DNA from: Mesorhizobium sp. 65-26
Lineage (GTDB): Bacteria; Pseudomonadota; Alphaproteobacteria; Rhizobiales; Rhizobiaceae
Direction: 5' to 3'
Assembly: GCA_001899205.1 (NCBI GenBank)
Contig: MKVL01000025.1
Span: 186,001 to 250,000, forward strand
DNA: 64,000 bases
This document shows, in pieces, positions 1 through 8,220 of the stretch. The notes beneath the pieces are model-generated. The model did no database searches and was not told the origin of the DNA. It saw nothing but the letters and a program-made list of their open reading frames with translations. How positions within the stretch are numbered: position 1 is the first letter of the stretch; every line of letters begins with the position of its first letter. Position numbers and translations under genes: made by a program.

Positions 1-123
1 GCGGTCAAGGAGGTCGAGCCAATGGCCAGGATCATCGCCAATCTGCACCATGAATACCAGCAGGCGATCCGCGCGGAGAGCAACGACCCGTGGTTCCGCA
101 AATACAGCGCCGCCTGCGCCTGA
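1..123 (+). CDS. 3' end of an unidentified protein (partial)
   Basis: Only the last 40 codons are inside the window; the frame is open from base 1 to a TGA at 121-123. The tail is charged (it ends ...PWFRKYSAACA) and shows no motif that I recognise. It lies 23 bases before the start of a periplasmic binding-protein gene on the same strand, so it is probably the preceding gene of the same transport operon. No function is proposed. Confidence 0.6.
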   Translation, partial: AVKEVEPMARIIANLHHEYQQAIRAESNDPWFRKYSAACA

Positions 124-146
124 CGGCCCTATTCGGAGACAATAAC

Positions 147-1166
147 ATGATTGAAAATGCCGTATCCCGCCGCTCTTTCCTGAAGGGCGCCGCCGTCGGG
201 TCTTCGGTGTTCCTCGCCGGCGGCCTGCCGGTCTTCGCCGAGAGCGCCACCAAGCTGGTGTTCATGGAACCTTTCGACCTGGCGCTGGAATACGCGCATG
301 AGATGAACGCCGTCGCCGGCGGGCATTTCGAGAAGGAAGGCCTGGACGTCTCGATAACCAATGCGCGCGGCACCGCGGTCGGCATCCAGCAGGTGATAGC
401 CAACCAGGCCACCACCACCCGCATCGGCCTGCTCGACCTGCTCAAGGCGGCCGGCTCCCAGGAAGCCAAGATCCTCTCCGTCGGCACCAGCCTGCAGGGC
501 GGCATCTTCAACGTCGTCAGCCGCAAGGACGCCCCGATCAACTCGCCCGCCGACTTCAAGGGCAAGACCGTCGGCGTCGCCTCGCTCGGCGGCGGCCAGG
601 AAAATGTGCTCAACCTCATGCTGTCCAGCGTCGGCATCAAGCCGGAGGAGGTCGAGCGCCAGGCGATCGGCTCCAACGCCGGCAACGTCGAGATCCTCAA
701 GCAGGGCCGCGTCGACGCCTTCATCGCCAGCACCGAGACCGCGCTGATCCTGCAGATGAACAAGGAGCCGATCGACGTCTGGCCGACCTCGAAGTTCACG
801 CCGCTGCCCGGCGGAGTCATCATGATGACCAGCGCGTTCGCGGAAGGAAATCGCCCGACCGTGGTCAAGTTCCTGCGCGCCATGCGCGCCTCGGCGCTGG
901 AGATCATCGACACCGATCCGGCCGTCATCCTCGACCGCATCGTCGCCAAGTTCGATATCACGACCAACGACGACCGCGCCTTCCGGCTCGCCGCCATCAA
1001 GACCTACAACGAGTTGACGCTCGCCCAGGGCCGCGACAACGTGATGCGCAACGTGCCTTCGGTCTTCGAGGCCGCCGCCAAGCTGGTCAACGACGCGGGT
1101 ATCGTCGCGGTGCCGAACGTCGCCGCCCTCTACGACAACAGCTTCGCGGACGAGGCCTTCAAATGA
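147..1166 (+). CDS. NitT/TauT-family ABC transporter substrate-binding protein
   Basis: The 339-residue product is a periplasmic solute-binding protein of the NMT1/THI5-like group, used by nitrate, taurine, sulfonate and pyrimidine-precursor importers. The N-terminus carries a twin-arginine export motif, SRRSFLKGAA, followed by a hydrophobic stretch, so it is probably exported folded by Tat. ATG 147 is preferred because GGAGAC lies just upstream and the Tat motif then begins at residue 7; a longer reading from base 90 would put extra residues ahead of the signal. The gene overlaps the ATPase gene by four bases (ATGA). The ligand cannot be deduced; the downstream acyl-CoA synthetase and MaoC genes suggest an organic acid rather than a sulfonate, which is inference. 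Confidence 0.85.
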   Translation: MIENAVSRRSFLKGAAVGSSVFLAGGLPVFAESATKLVFMEPFDLALEYAHEMNAVAGGHFEKEGLDVSITNARGTAVGIQQVIANQATTTRIGLLDLLKAAGSQEAKILSVGTSLQGGIFNVVSRKDAPINSPADFKGKTVGVASLGGGQENVLNLMLSSVGIKPEEVERQAIGSNAGNVEILKQGRVDAFIASTETALILQMNKEPIDVWPTSKFTPLPGGVIMMTSAFAEGNRPTVVKFLRAMRASALEIIDTDPAVILDRIVAKFDITTNDDRAFRLAAIKTYNELTLAQGRDNVMRNVPSVFEAAAKLVNDAGIVAVPNVAALYDNSFADEAFK

Positions 1167-1963
1167 GGGCTGCCGCCGCCGACAAAAGCGACAAGTCGAT
1201 CTCGCTCAAGGCGACCGAAAAGGAGTTCGGCGCGCGCGGGGCGGGTGTTCAGGCACTGACGCCGACGACGATCGACATTGCCGGTGGCGGAATGACGATC
1301 CTGCTTGGACCGTCGGGCTGCGGCAAGACCACCATGCTGCGCCTGATCGCCGGGCTCGAGACGCCGACCTCCGGCATCATCGAGGTCGGCGGCGTCAATC
1401 TGTGGGCCAACGGCAAGCGCAACAGCGAGGCGCTGTCGCATCTCGGCATGGTCTTCCAGGAAGCCAACCTTTTTCCGTGGCTGAACATCGAGGACAACAT
1501 CGCTCTGCCGCTCAAGCTGCGCGGCGTGAAGAAGGCCGAGCGTCTCGCCAAGGCGCATGAACTGTGCCGGCTCGTCGGCATCTCCGGTTTCGAACGCCGC
1601 ATGCCGCGCGAACTCTCCGGCGGCATGCGCCAGCGCGCCTCCATCGCCCGCGCGCTGAGCTACGATCCGGGCATCCTGCTCATGGACGAGCCGTTCGGCG
1701 CGCTCGACGCCATCACGCGCGACACCATGAACAACGAGCTGCAGCGCATCTGGATGGAAACCGGCAAGACGGTGGTGCTCGTCACGCACTCGATCGGCGA
1801 AGCCGTCTTCCTTGCCGACCGGATCGTGCTGCTCTCGCCACGCCCGGGCAGGGTCCAGGAAGTCATCGAGGTGCCGTTCCCGCGCCCGCGCGACCAGAGC
1901 GTTCACCATGATCCGGAATTCCAGCGGATCGTCGCCTATCTCCGCGGCAAGCTCGACCACTAG
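1163..1963 (+). CDS. NitT/TauT-family ABC transporter ATP-binding protein
   Basis: This 266-residue protein is the cytoplasmic ATPase of the importer. Walker A is GPSGCGKTT near residues 50-58, the signature is LSGGMRQR, Walker B is LLMDEPFGALD, and the switch histidine follows in VTHSI. This set and the length match SsuB/TauB/NrtD proteins. Start and stop overlap the neighbouring binding-protein gene by four bases, so the two are translationally coupled. The permease gene follows after about 70 bases. Assignment to family is firm; the transported solute is unknown. Confidence 0.9.
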   Translation: MRAAAADKSDKSISLKATEKEFGARGAGVQALTPTTIDIAGGGMTILLGPSGCGKTTMLRLIAGLETPTSGIIEVGGVNLWANGKRNSEALSHLGMVFQEANLFPWLNIEDNIALPLKLRGVKKAERLAKAHELCRLVGISGFERRMPRELSGGMRQRASIARALSYDPGILLMDEPFGALDAITRDTMNNELQRIWMETGKTVVLVTHSIGEAVFLADRIVLLSPRPGRVQEVIEVPFPRPRDQSVHHDPEFQRIVAYLRGKLDH

Positions 1964-2036
1964 GCATGGTGCGCGCAGGTCATCAGTTCAGCGGATGCAG
2001 GGCCGTGTCCCGCACCACAAATTCACGGATCGAGCG

Positions 2037-2834
2037 ATGAGTTCTCAAGGCAGCAACGTCAACGGCGGAGGCTCACCGCTGATCCCGTCCTGGGTCGGTA
2101 GCCTGATAATACTGGTGGTCTTCCTCGGTGTCTGGGAAGGCTATGTCCAGTTGTTCAACGTCAGCAAGCTGGTGCTGCCGCCGCCTTCCGAAGTCGTCGT
2201 GGCGTGGTTCGGGTTCCTGGGCAGCAAGAGCGTCTGGTTCCACACCGGCGTGACGGCGTGGGAGACCTTCCTCGGTTTCGTCTTCGCCAGCATTTTCGGC
2301 GTCGGCCTCGGCTTCCTGCTCGGCAAGATGCCGCGCCTGGAACGCATGCTCAATCCGTTCGTGATCGCCACCCAGGTCATCCCGAAAGTGGCGCTGGTGC
2401 CGCTGTTTGTCGTCTGGTTCGGCTTCGGCATCACATCGAAGGTGGTGATCGCCTCGATCCTCGCCTTCTTCCCGATCCTGCTCAACACGGTGCTGGGGAT
2501 CAAGTCCGTCGACACCGGCCATGAAGAGGTGATGAAGAGCCTGAACGCTACCCGCTGGCAGCGGCTGACGCAGCTCGATTTCCCAAGCTCGCTTCCCTAC
2601 ATCCTGACCGGCATGGAGGTGGGCGTCGTGCTCTCGATCATCGGCGCGGTGGTCGGCGAGTATCTCGGCGGAAACAGCGGCCTCGGCAATCTCGCGGTGA
2701 AGGAGATGAACTCCTACAACACCACGGCGCTGTTCGCCGTCATCATGCATCTTTCGATACTCGGCTTTGCCTTCTACGCGGTCGTCGTCGGCCTGCGCAA
2801 ATACCTGATTTCCTGGCACGGCTCGTCGAACTGA
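2037..2834 (+). CDS. NitT/TauT-family ABC transporter permease
   Basis: The 265-residue protein is the inner-membrane subunit, with about six hydrophobic segments and the SsuC/TauC-like coupling region around 'GMEVGVVLSIIGAVVGEYLGG'-type sequence near residues 200-220. It is expected to pair as a homodimer with the ATPase encoded just upstream. ATG 2037 is chosen because it gives the short cytoplasmic N-terminus usual in this family; an in-frame ATG at 1995 is possible. It completes a three-gene importer in the order binding protein, ATPase, permease. Confidence 0.85.
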   Translation: MSSQGSNVNGGGSPLIPSWVGSLIILVVFLGVWEGYVQLFNVSKLVLPPPSEVVVAWFGFLGSKSVWFHTGVTAWETFLGFVFASIFGVGLGFLLGKMPRLERMLNPFVIATQVIPKVALVPLFVVWFGFGITSKVVIASILAFFPILLNTVLGIKSVDTGHEEVMKSLNATRWQRLTQLDFPSSLPYILTGMEVGVVLSIIGAVVGEYLGGNSGLGNLAVKEMNSYNTTALFAVIMHLSILGFAFYAVVVGLRKYLISWHGSSN

Positions 2835-2945
2835 CGGGGCGTCCAGTCATCTAAACCCGTCCGGAAGAACGGCGCGGCGCTTCGGTCGCGCCGGAGCCCG
2901 CCGCCATGCGCGCGGGCGCGGGCGGAGCATGTCCGGAGGAGAAAC

Positions 2946-5144
2946 ATGTCTGACATCGAACCAAGTCTCGCGACCGCCATCAAGAAGGTGGGCGCCCTGG
3001 TCCATCCGAGGAACGTCGTGCTGGTGGGCGCCAGCGACCGGCCCGGCAGTTGGCCGGCGACCGTCTGGAAGACCGCCCACGAACATGGGTTCAAGGGCAG
3101 GATCTACGCGGTCAACCCGAACCGCGACACGATCGGCGGCGAGCCCTGCTACAAGGATTTCGCCTCGCTGCCGGAAAAGCCGGATCATGTCGCCTTCCTG
3201 ACGCCGGCCCAGCACGTGCCAGCCGGTCTTGCGGCGGCGGCGGCGGCGGGCGCGCGCAGCGCAACCGTCTTTGCCTCCGGCTTCGGCGAGGACGGCAGCC
3301 CCGACGGCCTGCGGCTTGCCGCCGAACTGGCGCGCGTCGTCGAGGAAACGGGCATCGGCGTGACCGGCCCGAACTGCACCGGCAACATCATCGCCGACAG
3401 CGGCGTCGTGACGCTGGTCGACCATCGCAAGCTCAATGTCGCGCCAGGCGTCGTCTCGTTGGTCGGCCAGAGCGGCGGCGTGCTGCTCTACGCCAACCAC
3501 ATCCTCGCCGATCGCGGCATCCAGATCGGCAAGCTGATCACCAGCGGCAACGAGATTGGCCTCAACTGCGCCGACTACATCGCCTATCTGGCGCAGGACG
3601 ACGCCACCCGCGTCATCTTCTGCTATCTGGAATCGATCAAGGACCTCGGCAAGTTCAAGGCTGCCTGCGCGCTGGCGCGCGACAATGGCAAGCCGGTGAT
3701 CGTGTTCAAGATCGGCGCCAGCGAGGAAGGCCGCAAGGCAGCGATGACCCACACGGGGGCCCTCGCCGGCAGCTCGGCGGTGTTCGACGCCGTGCTGCAG
3801 GACGTGGGCGTGCTGCGCGCCGACAGCCTCGACGAGGCGGTCGAGATGATCGAGCTCGTCGTCCATCTGGGCGTGCCGATCGGCTTCAACATCGGCGCCA
3901 TGAGCCTGTCGGGCGCCTATCGCGGCATCCTGGTCGACGCCGCGGCCGGCAGCGGCATGAAATTCCCGCCGCTCGCCGACGATGTCGAGACGCGACTGAC
4001 GGCGCTGCTCGGCGTCGGTTCCTCGGCCGGCAATCCGACCGATGGCGGTTTCACCGTGCTCACCAGTGTCGAGAAATACATCGAGGCGGTCGACATCTTC
4101 TGCGACGACCCGAACCTCGACGTCCTGGTGCTGCAGGCGGAACTGCCGCGCGAGGAGGGCATGGCCGCCCATTGGGAGGAGCGTTTCCAGGGCATACACG
4201 ACCTGGTGACGCGGCGCGGCAAGAAGCTCGCCTTCATATCGATGTTCTCGCGCATGTACACCGACTATACCCGCAAGCTGCGCGCCGACCTGCCCAACGT
4301 GGCCTTCATTCACGAGACCACCAAGTCGGTCAGCGCGCTTGCCCGGCTGGCCAGGTGGTCGCAACTCGCGGAGCGGGCAAAACGCGAGGCGGCCGCCATC
4401 TCGAACGAAAAGCGCCAGGCCTCGGCGGCGGCGATCGCCCTGCGCCAGCGCGCCGGCGTGTCGTCCGGCACATTCCTGCTCAACGAGCGCGATTCCAAGC
4501 AGTTGCTGGGTGCCTATGGCATGGCCGTGACGCGCGAGGAGGTCGCGGGGAGCGAGGACGAGGCGGTGCGTCTTGCCGACGCCATCGGCTATCCGGTGGT
4601 GCTGAAGGCGGTGTCGGACAGGCTCTACCACAAGTCGGACATCGGCGCCGTCCAGCTCGGCCTCGGCAACGCCGACGCCGTGCGGGCGGCCTATCGGCTC
4701 ATCCATGAGAACGTCGCGCGCTCCGGCTTCAAGGGTGAGCTCGACGGCATCCTCGTGTGCCAGCAGATCGACGGCGGAACGGAGCTCGTGGCCGGCATCC
4801 AGCGCGATCCCGAGATGGGCCCGGTGCTGATGGTCGGCAGCGGTGGCGTGCTGCTCGAGCTGATGCAGGACGTCGCCTTTGCGCCGCTGCCGGTGAGCCG
4901 CGAAAGGGCGCTCGAGCTGATCCGCTCGACGCGCATCAGCAAGCTTCTGGGCGGCTATCGCGGCGAGGCCGCGCATGACCTTGCGCGTGTTGCCGACTCG
5001 CTTGTGGCGCTCGGCAACCTGGCTGTCGATCTCGGCGACGCGCTGGAATCGATCGACATCAATCCGCTGGTCAGCCGGGCCGGCGACAAGGACCCGATCG
5101 CGCTCGACGCGGTCGTCGTGCTGGGCAGGGAGGCCGCGCACTGA
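2946..5144 (+). CDS. ADP-forming acyl-CoA synthetase (acetate-CoA ligase type, fused subunits)
   Basis: This 732-residue enzyme makes an acyl-CoA from a free acid, CoA and ATP, giving ADP and phosphate. The order is a CoA-binding Rossmann domain (VVLVGAS, residues 24-30), succinyl-CoA-ligase-like domains containing the phospho-histidine motif MTHTGALAG (His269), and a C-terminal ATP-grasp domain from about residue 490 to 730. This is the fused alpha-beta arrangement of bacterial ADP-forming synthetases. A strong GGAGGA ribosome site lies five bases before the ATG. It follows the importer and its stop overlaps the MaoC start (TGATG). It probably activates the imported acid, which is an inference. 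Confidence 0.9.
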   Translation: MSDIEPSLATAIKKVGALVHPRNVVLVGASDRPGSWPATVWKTAHEHGFKGRIYAVNPNRDTIGGEPCYKDFASLPEKPDHVAFLTPAQHVPAGLAAAAAAGARSATVFASGFGEDGSPDGLRLAAELARVVEETGIGVTGPNCTGNIIADSGVVTLVDHRKLNVAPGVVSLVGQSGGVLLYANHILADRGIQIGKLITSGNEIGLNCADYIAYLAQDDATRVIFCYLESIKDLGKFKAACALARDNGKPVIVFKIGASEEGRKAAMTHTGALAGSSAVFDAVLQDVGVLRADSLDEAVEMIELVVHLGVPIGFNIGAMSLSGAYRGILVDAAAGSGMKFPPLADDVETRLTALLGVGSSAGNPTDGGFTVLTSVEKYIEAVDIFCDDPNLDVLVLQAELPREEGMAAHWEERFQGIHDLVTRRGKKLAFISMFSRMYTDYTRKLRADLPNVAFIHETTKSVSALARLARWSQLAERAKREAAAISNEKRQASAAAIALRQRAGVSSGTFLLNERDSKQLLGAYGMAVTREEVAGSEDEAVRLADAIGYPVVLKAVSDRLYHKSDIGAVQLGLGNADAVRAAYRLIHENVARSGFKGELDGILVCQQIDGGTELVAGIQRDPEMGPVLMVGSGGVLLELMQDVAFAPLPVSRERALELIRSTRISKLLGGYRGEAAHDLARVADSLVALGNLAVDLGDALESIDINPLVSRAGDKDPIALDAVVVLGREAAH

Positions 5145-5617
5145 TGAGCCAGAACACCATTCCGCTCGACTTCACCTTCGACACGCTCGAAGTCGGTCAG
5201 AAATCGATCAGCGGCGGCCGCACCATCAGCGACGCCGACCATAACCTCTACATGATGCTGACGGGCGGCTGGCACCCCATCCATTGCGACGTCGAATATG
5301 CGCGTGAGGCTGGACTGGACGGCCTGCTGGTGCAGGGCACGCTGGGGCTTGCCATGTCGCTCGGCAGCCATCTGGAAGCCCCCTTGCTCAGATCCGCCGA
5401 CCCCCTTGTCGGCGCGCTTGGCGTCAAGGAATGGACCTATCTCGGCCCGATCTTCGTCGGCGACACGTTGCATATCGAGGTCGAGATCGTCGACAAGAAG
5501 CTGACCAGCGACGGCAAGCGCTATGTGGTCGACCGCCAGATCACCCTGCTCAACCAGAAAGGCAAGGCGATCCAGAAGGGCATCGCCCGGTCGATGTGGC
5601 GTCGCGCCGACGCCTGA
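5144..5617 (+). CDS. MaoC-like hot-dog-fold protein with altered catalytic motif
   Basis: The 157-residue protein has the single hot-dog fold of MaoC/(R)-specific enoyl-CoA hydratases, which add water to 2-enoyl-CoA. The hydratase motif sits at residues 39-50 as LTGGWHPIHCDV. Family members usually have Asp where this protein has Gly42, while the partner His47 is present. Loss of the catalytic Asp means it may be a thioesterase-like, binding or altered-mechanism member. It overlaps the acyl-CoA synthetase gene by one base and ends the operon just before a terminator. It probably acts on the CoA ester made by its neighbour. Confidence 0.8.
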   Translation: MSQNTIPLDFTFDTLEVGQKSISGGRTISDADHNLYMMLTGGWHPIHCDVEYAREAGLDGLLVQGTLGLAMSLGSHLEAPLLRSADPLVGALGVKEWTYLGPIFVGDTLHIEVEIVDKKLTSDGKRYVVDRQITLLNQKGKAIQKGIARSMWRRADA

Positions 5618-5639
5618 ACGCTACGGGGGCATTTGCGAG

Positions 5640-5667
5640 GCCGGCGTCCAATGGGCGCCGGCTTTTT
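5640..5667 (+). terminator. Rho-independent terminator after the MaoC gene
   Basis: A perfect seven-base-pair stem, GCCGGCG (5640-5646) with CGCCGGC (5656-5662), encloses a nine-base loop and is followed directly by five T residues. It lies 23 bases after the MaoC stop and ends the rightward operon before the leftward gene at 5755. Confidence 0.85.
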
Positions 5668-5754
5668 CACGCCCTTCGATGCGGAAAGGGCCCGCCGCGT
5701 CGCGCGGCGAGCCCCCTGGGAGGATGCGTGGGCCTTGCCCAGCTCCTGGATGGG

Positions 5755-6651
5755 TCAGATGCGATAGAAACGTTCCGCGGTGCCGGCAAACAGCGCATCG
5801 CGCTCGGCATCGCTGAAGTCGCGCGTGACGGTGTCGTAGGCGTCGAACAGCGTGGCAAAATCGCTGTAGAGGCTGTCGACCGGGAAGTTGCTGCCGAACA
5901 TGGCTCGCCGCGGGCCGAATATGTCGATCATGGTCAGTATGTATGGGCGGATGGATTCCACCGTCCATTTGTGGTCGACCATGCCGAGCCCGGACAGCTT
6001 GATATCGACGTGGTCGAGCTCGGCCAACAGTTTCAGGCCGTTGCGCCACTCCTTGAGCTGCGCGAGGCTGCGGTCGATCGGCATGCCGGAATGGTCGATC
6101 ACGACAGGCACGTCCGGATTGGCCTTGAGCAGGTCGTGCGCCTGCTTCATCTGCCCCGCATAGATCTGCAGGTCGAAGGACAGCCCGTATCGGGCGAGCA
6201 GGGCGAAGTTCCTCCGCCAGCCGTCATGCTCCAGGTAGTTCTGCGGCGCATAGACCTTGCTCATGTCGGAGTGCCAGTTGATCATCTGGCGGATGCCGCG
6301 GACGTTGGCATGGGCCTTGTGGCGCTCCATGTAGGATTGCGCGTCATCGCGGTGCATCTCGATCTTGGCGACGATCGCGTTCGGATAGCCATGCGCGTCG
6401 GCGATTCCCTGCAGCCACGCGGTTTCCTCCACGGCCTTGGCCGGATCGCATCCGGCCTCGACATGCACCGACTTGACCACGTTGTGGTGCCCGAACCCCT
6501 TGATGTAGCGATCCACGGTGAAGTTGTCGGTGATCGGCGTGATGTTGCCGCAGATCGTCGGCGGCACCGGGCGCATCGACAGCCATGGATAGTAAATATG
6601 GTTCAGGTCCCACAGGTGATGGTGGGCATCGACGATGCGCAAGCCGGACAT
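5755..6651 (-). CDS. Amidohydrolase family 2 (TIM-barrel metal hydrolase)
   Basis: The 298-residue protein starts with VDAHHHLWD, whose H10-x-H12 pair supplies metal ligands in the amidohydrolase superfamily. The motif and length match the COG3618 branch, which contains 2-pyrone-4,6-dicarboxylate hydrolase and L-fuconolactonase. Most such enzymes open a lactone. An AAGGAGGAGTT ribosome site precedes the ATG. It is the last gene of a leftward operon with a flavin-reductase-like gene, a crotonase and a GMC oxidoreductase, so a ring-opening hydrolysis in that pathway is likely. The substrate is unknown; a nonoxidative decarboxylase is a less likely alternative. Confidence 0.8.
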   Translation of the reverse strand: MSGLRIVDAHHHLWDLNHIYYPWLSMRPVPPTICGNITPITDNFTVDRYIKGFGHHNVVKSVHVEAGCDPAKAVEETAWLQGIADAHGYPNAIVAKIEMHRDDAQSYMERHKAHANVRGIRQMINWHSDMSKVYAPQNYLEHDGWRRNFALLARYGLSFDLQIYAGQMKQAHDLLKANPDVPVVIDHSGMPIDRSLAQLKEWRNGLKLLAELDHVDIKLSGLGMVDHKWTVESIRPYILTMIDIFGPRRAMFGSNFPVDSLYSDFATLFDAYDTVTRDFSDAERDALFAGTAERFYRI

Positions 6652-6664
6652 GACAACTCCTCCT

Positions 6665-7282
6665 TCAGCAGTCCTTGACGGTTGGGGAAATCTGCGCCCT
6701 GACGATCTCGCCGCGCGTCACGTAGAGCGGTCCGCCGATGCGGCCGAGTGAGGCATAGCCGACGGGATCGATGCGGTCCCCGAGCCACAGCGCGTCGGCG
6801 ACATGGAAGCAGACGACGTCGCCGATGATCAGTCGATGCGCATGCGCGTCGCCGACCTCGATGATGCGGTCGACGCGGCACTCCATGGCAACAGCGGCGT
6901 CGCGCACGAAGGGCGTCTCGATGACGGTGGCCGGTGCCAACGCGACGTCCAGCGTGGCTGCCTCGCTGATGCCGGCGTCGAACGCATGCGAGCTGTCGAC
7001 CATCGCCTGCAACTGGTCGGGCATGACCGAGCTGATCGAGAATTCGCCGCGCGCCATGGCGTTGGCCAGCGTGTCCTTCAGCACATCGGTGCCGGGGCCG
7101 ACGCTGATCAGCACCTTGGCCGGCAGGTAGCTGATGAAGGTGAAGCTGCTGAAGGGGGCGAGATTGACGCCGTTGCGCCCGTCGAGCGTTGCCGTCCATG
7201 CGATCGGGCGCGGCGTGACCGCCGCGGAGATCAGCTTGTAGGAGCGGTTTTCGTCGAGGTCGTGGGTGGGGATCGTGATCAT
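6665..7282 (-). CDS. Flavin reductase family protein (FMN-binding split barrel)
   Basis: The 205-residue protein matches the FMN-binding split-barrel flavin reductases. The hallmark 'SAAVTPRPIAWTAT' near residues 19-32 and 'NLAPFSSFTFIS' near 40-51 form the flavin pocket. These proteins reduce flavin with NAD(P)H for a partner monooxygenase, or act as flavoenzymes themselves. No flavin-dependent monooxygenase partner is encoded beside it, so its acceptor is unclear. It lies 13 bases upstream of the amidohydrolase gene and 58 bases after the crotonase gene, in one leftward operon. Confidence 0.85.
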   Translation of the reverse strand: MITIPTHDLDENRSYKLISAAVTPRPIAWTATLDGRNGVNLAPFSSFTFISYLPAKVLISVGPGTDVLKDTLANAMARGEFSISSVMPDQLQAMVDSSHAFDAGISEAATLDVALAPATVIETPFVRDAAVAMECRVDRIIEVGDAHAHRLIIGDVVCFHVADALWLGDRIDPVGYASLGRIGGPLYVTRGEIVRAQISPTVKDC

Positions 7283-7340
7283 TGCTCGTTCACGCCGTCG
7301 GGGCGGCTGTCCATGATGAGGGGCGGGTTGCCGCCGCGAT

Positions 7341-8138
7341 CTAGCAGGCCCGGAAGGGGCCTGGCTTGCGTTTCTCGACCATGGCGCGCACGGCCTCCTT
7401 GAAATCCTGCGTCAGGTGCAGCTTGAGGTGGCCTGTCTCGAAGGCGATCTCGCGCACCAGCTTCGAGAAGTGCCAGCGGCGGATGCGGTTTGTTTCGCGG
7501 ACGCTGAGCGGCGGGTTGGACGCTATGCTTGCCGCCATCGCCATCGCCGCCTGCAGCGCTTCGCCGGCAGGCGCGACGGCGTTGAACAGGCCGGCCTGGC
7601 GTGCCTCCTCCGCGCCGAACATGCGTCCGGTGAGGCATACTTCATCGGCCCAGATGCCGCAGCCGCGCGCCTTCATTAGCGCCAGGTGGCGGTAGCCGCC
7701 CAGCCCGCGCGGTGTTTCCGTGACCTGGAGCCGCGCGGCCTCGTCACAGACGATGAGGTCGCAGTCGAGCGCCAGGCCCAGCCCCAGCCCCAGCACGTTG
7801 CCGTGCAGGGCGGCGATGACTGGCTTGTGGTGAAGCGAGCGGGAGAAGAGCTCGAAGAACGGATGGCCGACGCTCATCTGGTCGCGGCTTGCCGCCAGCT
7901 CCTCGCGGCTTGCCATCTGGCTTTCCGCGATGTCCGCGCCGCTGCAGAACGATTTGCCGCGACCCGAAAGCACCGCCACGTCGGCCTCGCCATCGGCGTC
8001 GAAACGGTCGAGCTCCTCACCGAGCCGCCGGATCTGCGCCAGGGTGAGCGCATTGTGCCTGGCCGGCCGGTTGATCTCGATCCGCGCGATCCGGTCGCTG
8101 ACGGCGTATTCGATCGTGCCCTGATCCAGATCCTGCAT
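7341..8138 (-). CDS. Enoyl-CoA hydratase/isomerase family protein (crotonase fold)
   Basis: The 265-residue protein belongs to the crotonase superfamily, which acts on acyl-CoA thioesters. It has the oxyanion-hole region 'GRGKSFCSGADI' near residue 65 and 'HGNVLGLGLGLAL' near 110. Two glutamates equivalent to the hydratase pair appear to be present (TETPRGLGG and WADEVCLTG), so hydratase activity is plausible. ATG 8138 is favoured by GGGAGG just upstream; an in-frame start 60 bases earlier lacks that signal. It lies between the GMC and flavin-reductase genes. The exact CoA substrate is unknown. Confidence 0.85.
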   Translation of the reverse strand: MQDLDQGTIEYAVSDRIARIEINRPARHNALTLAQIRRLGEELDRFDADGEADVAVLSGRGKSFCSGADIAESQMASREELAASRDQMSVGHPFFELFSRSLHHKPVIAALHGNVLGLGLGLALDCDLIVCDEAARLQVTETPRGLGGYRHLALMKARGCGIWADEVCLTGRMFGAEEARQAGLFNAVAPAGEALQAAMAMAASIASNPPLSVRETNRIRRWHFSKLVREIAFETGHLKLHLTQDFKEAVRAMVEKRKPGPFRAC

Positions 8139-8220
8139 GCATGCCTCCCTTTGCGCGGGAGACACTAGACGCCCTGCCGGAGTGGATAAGGCATGCAATC
8201 GTCTTCACTATAGCTCGTGG

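Noticed and set aside
2847-5141. A very long open frame antisense to the ADP-forming acyl-CoA synthetase
   Set aside because: High GC content removes stop codons on the opposite strand. The translation is rich in Arg, His, Asp and Ala with no domain, while the sense frame has complete enzyme motifs.
5755-6651. Assignment of the amidohydrolase as a PicC-type dihydroxypicolinate decarboxylase, which would suit the NicX-like gene
   Set aside because: PicC belongs to the decarboxylase (ACMSD-like) branch, whereas DAHHHLWD and the length point to the lactonase branch. The sequence alone does not support a decarboxylase.
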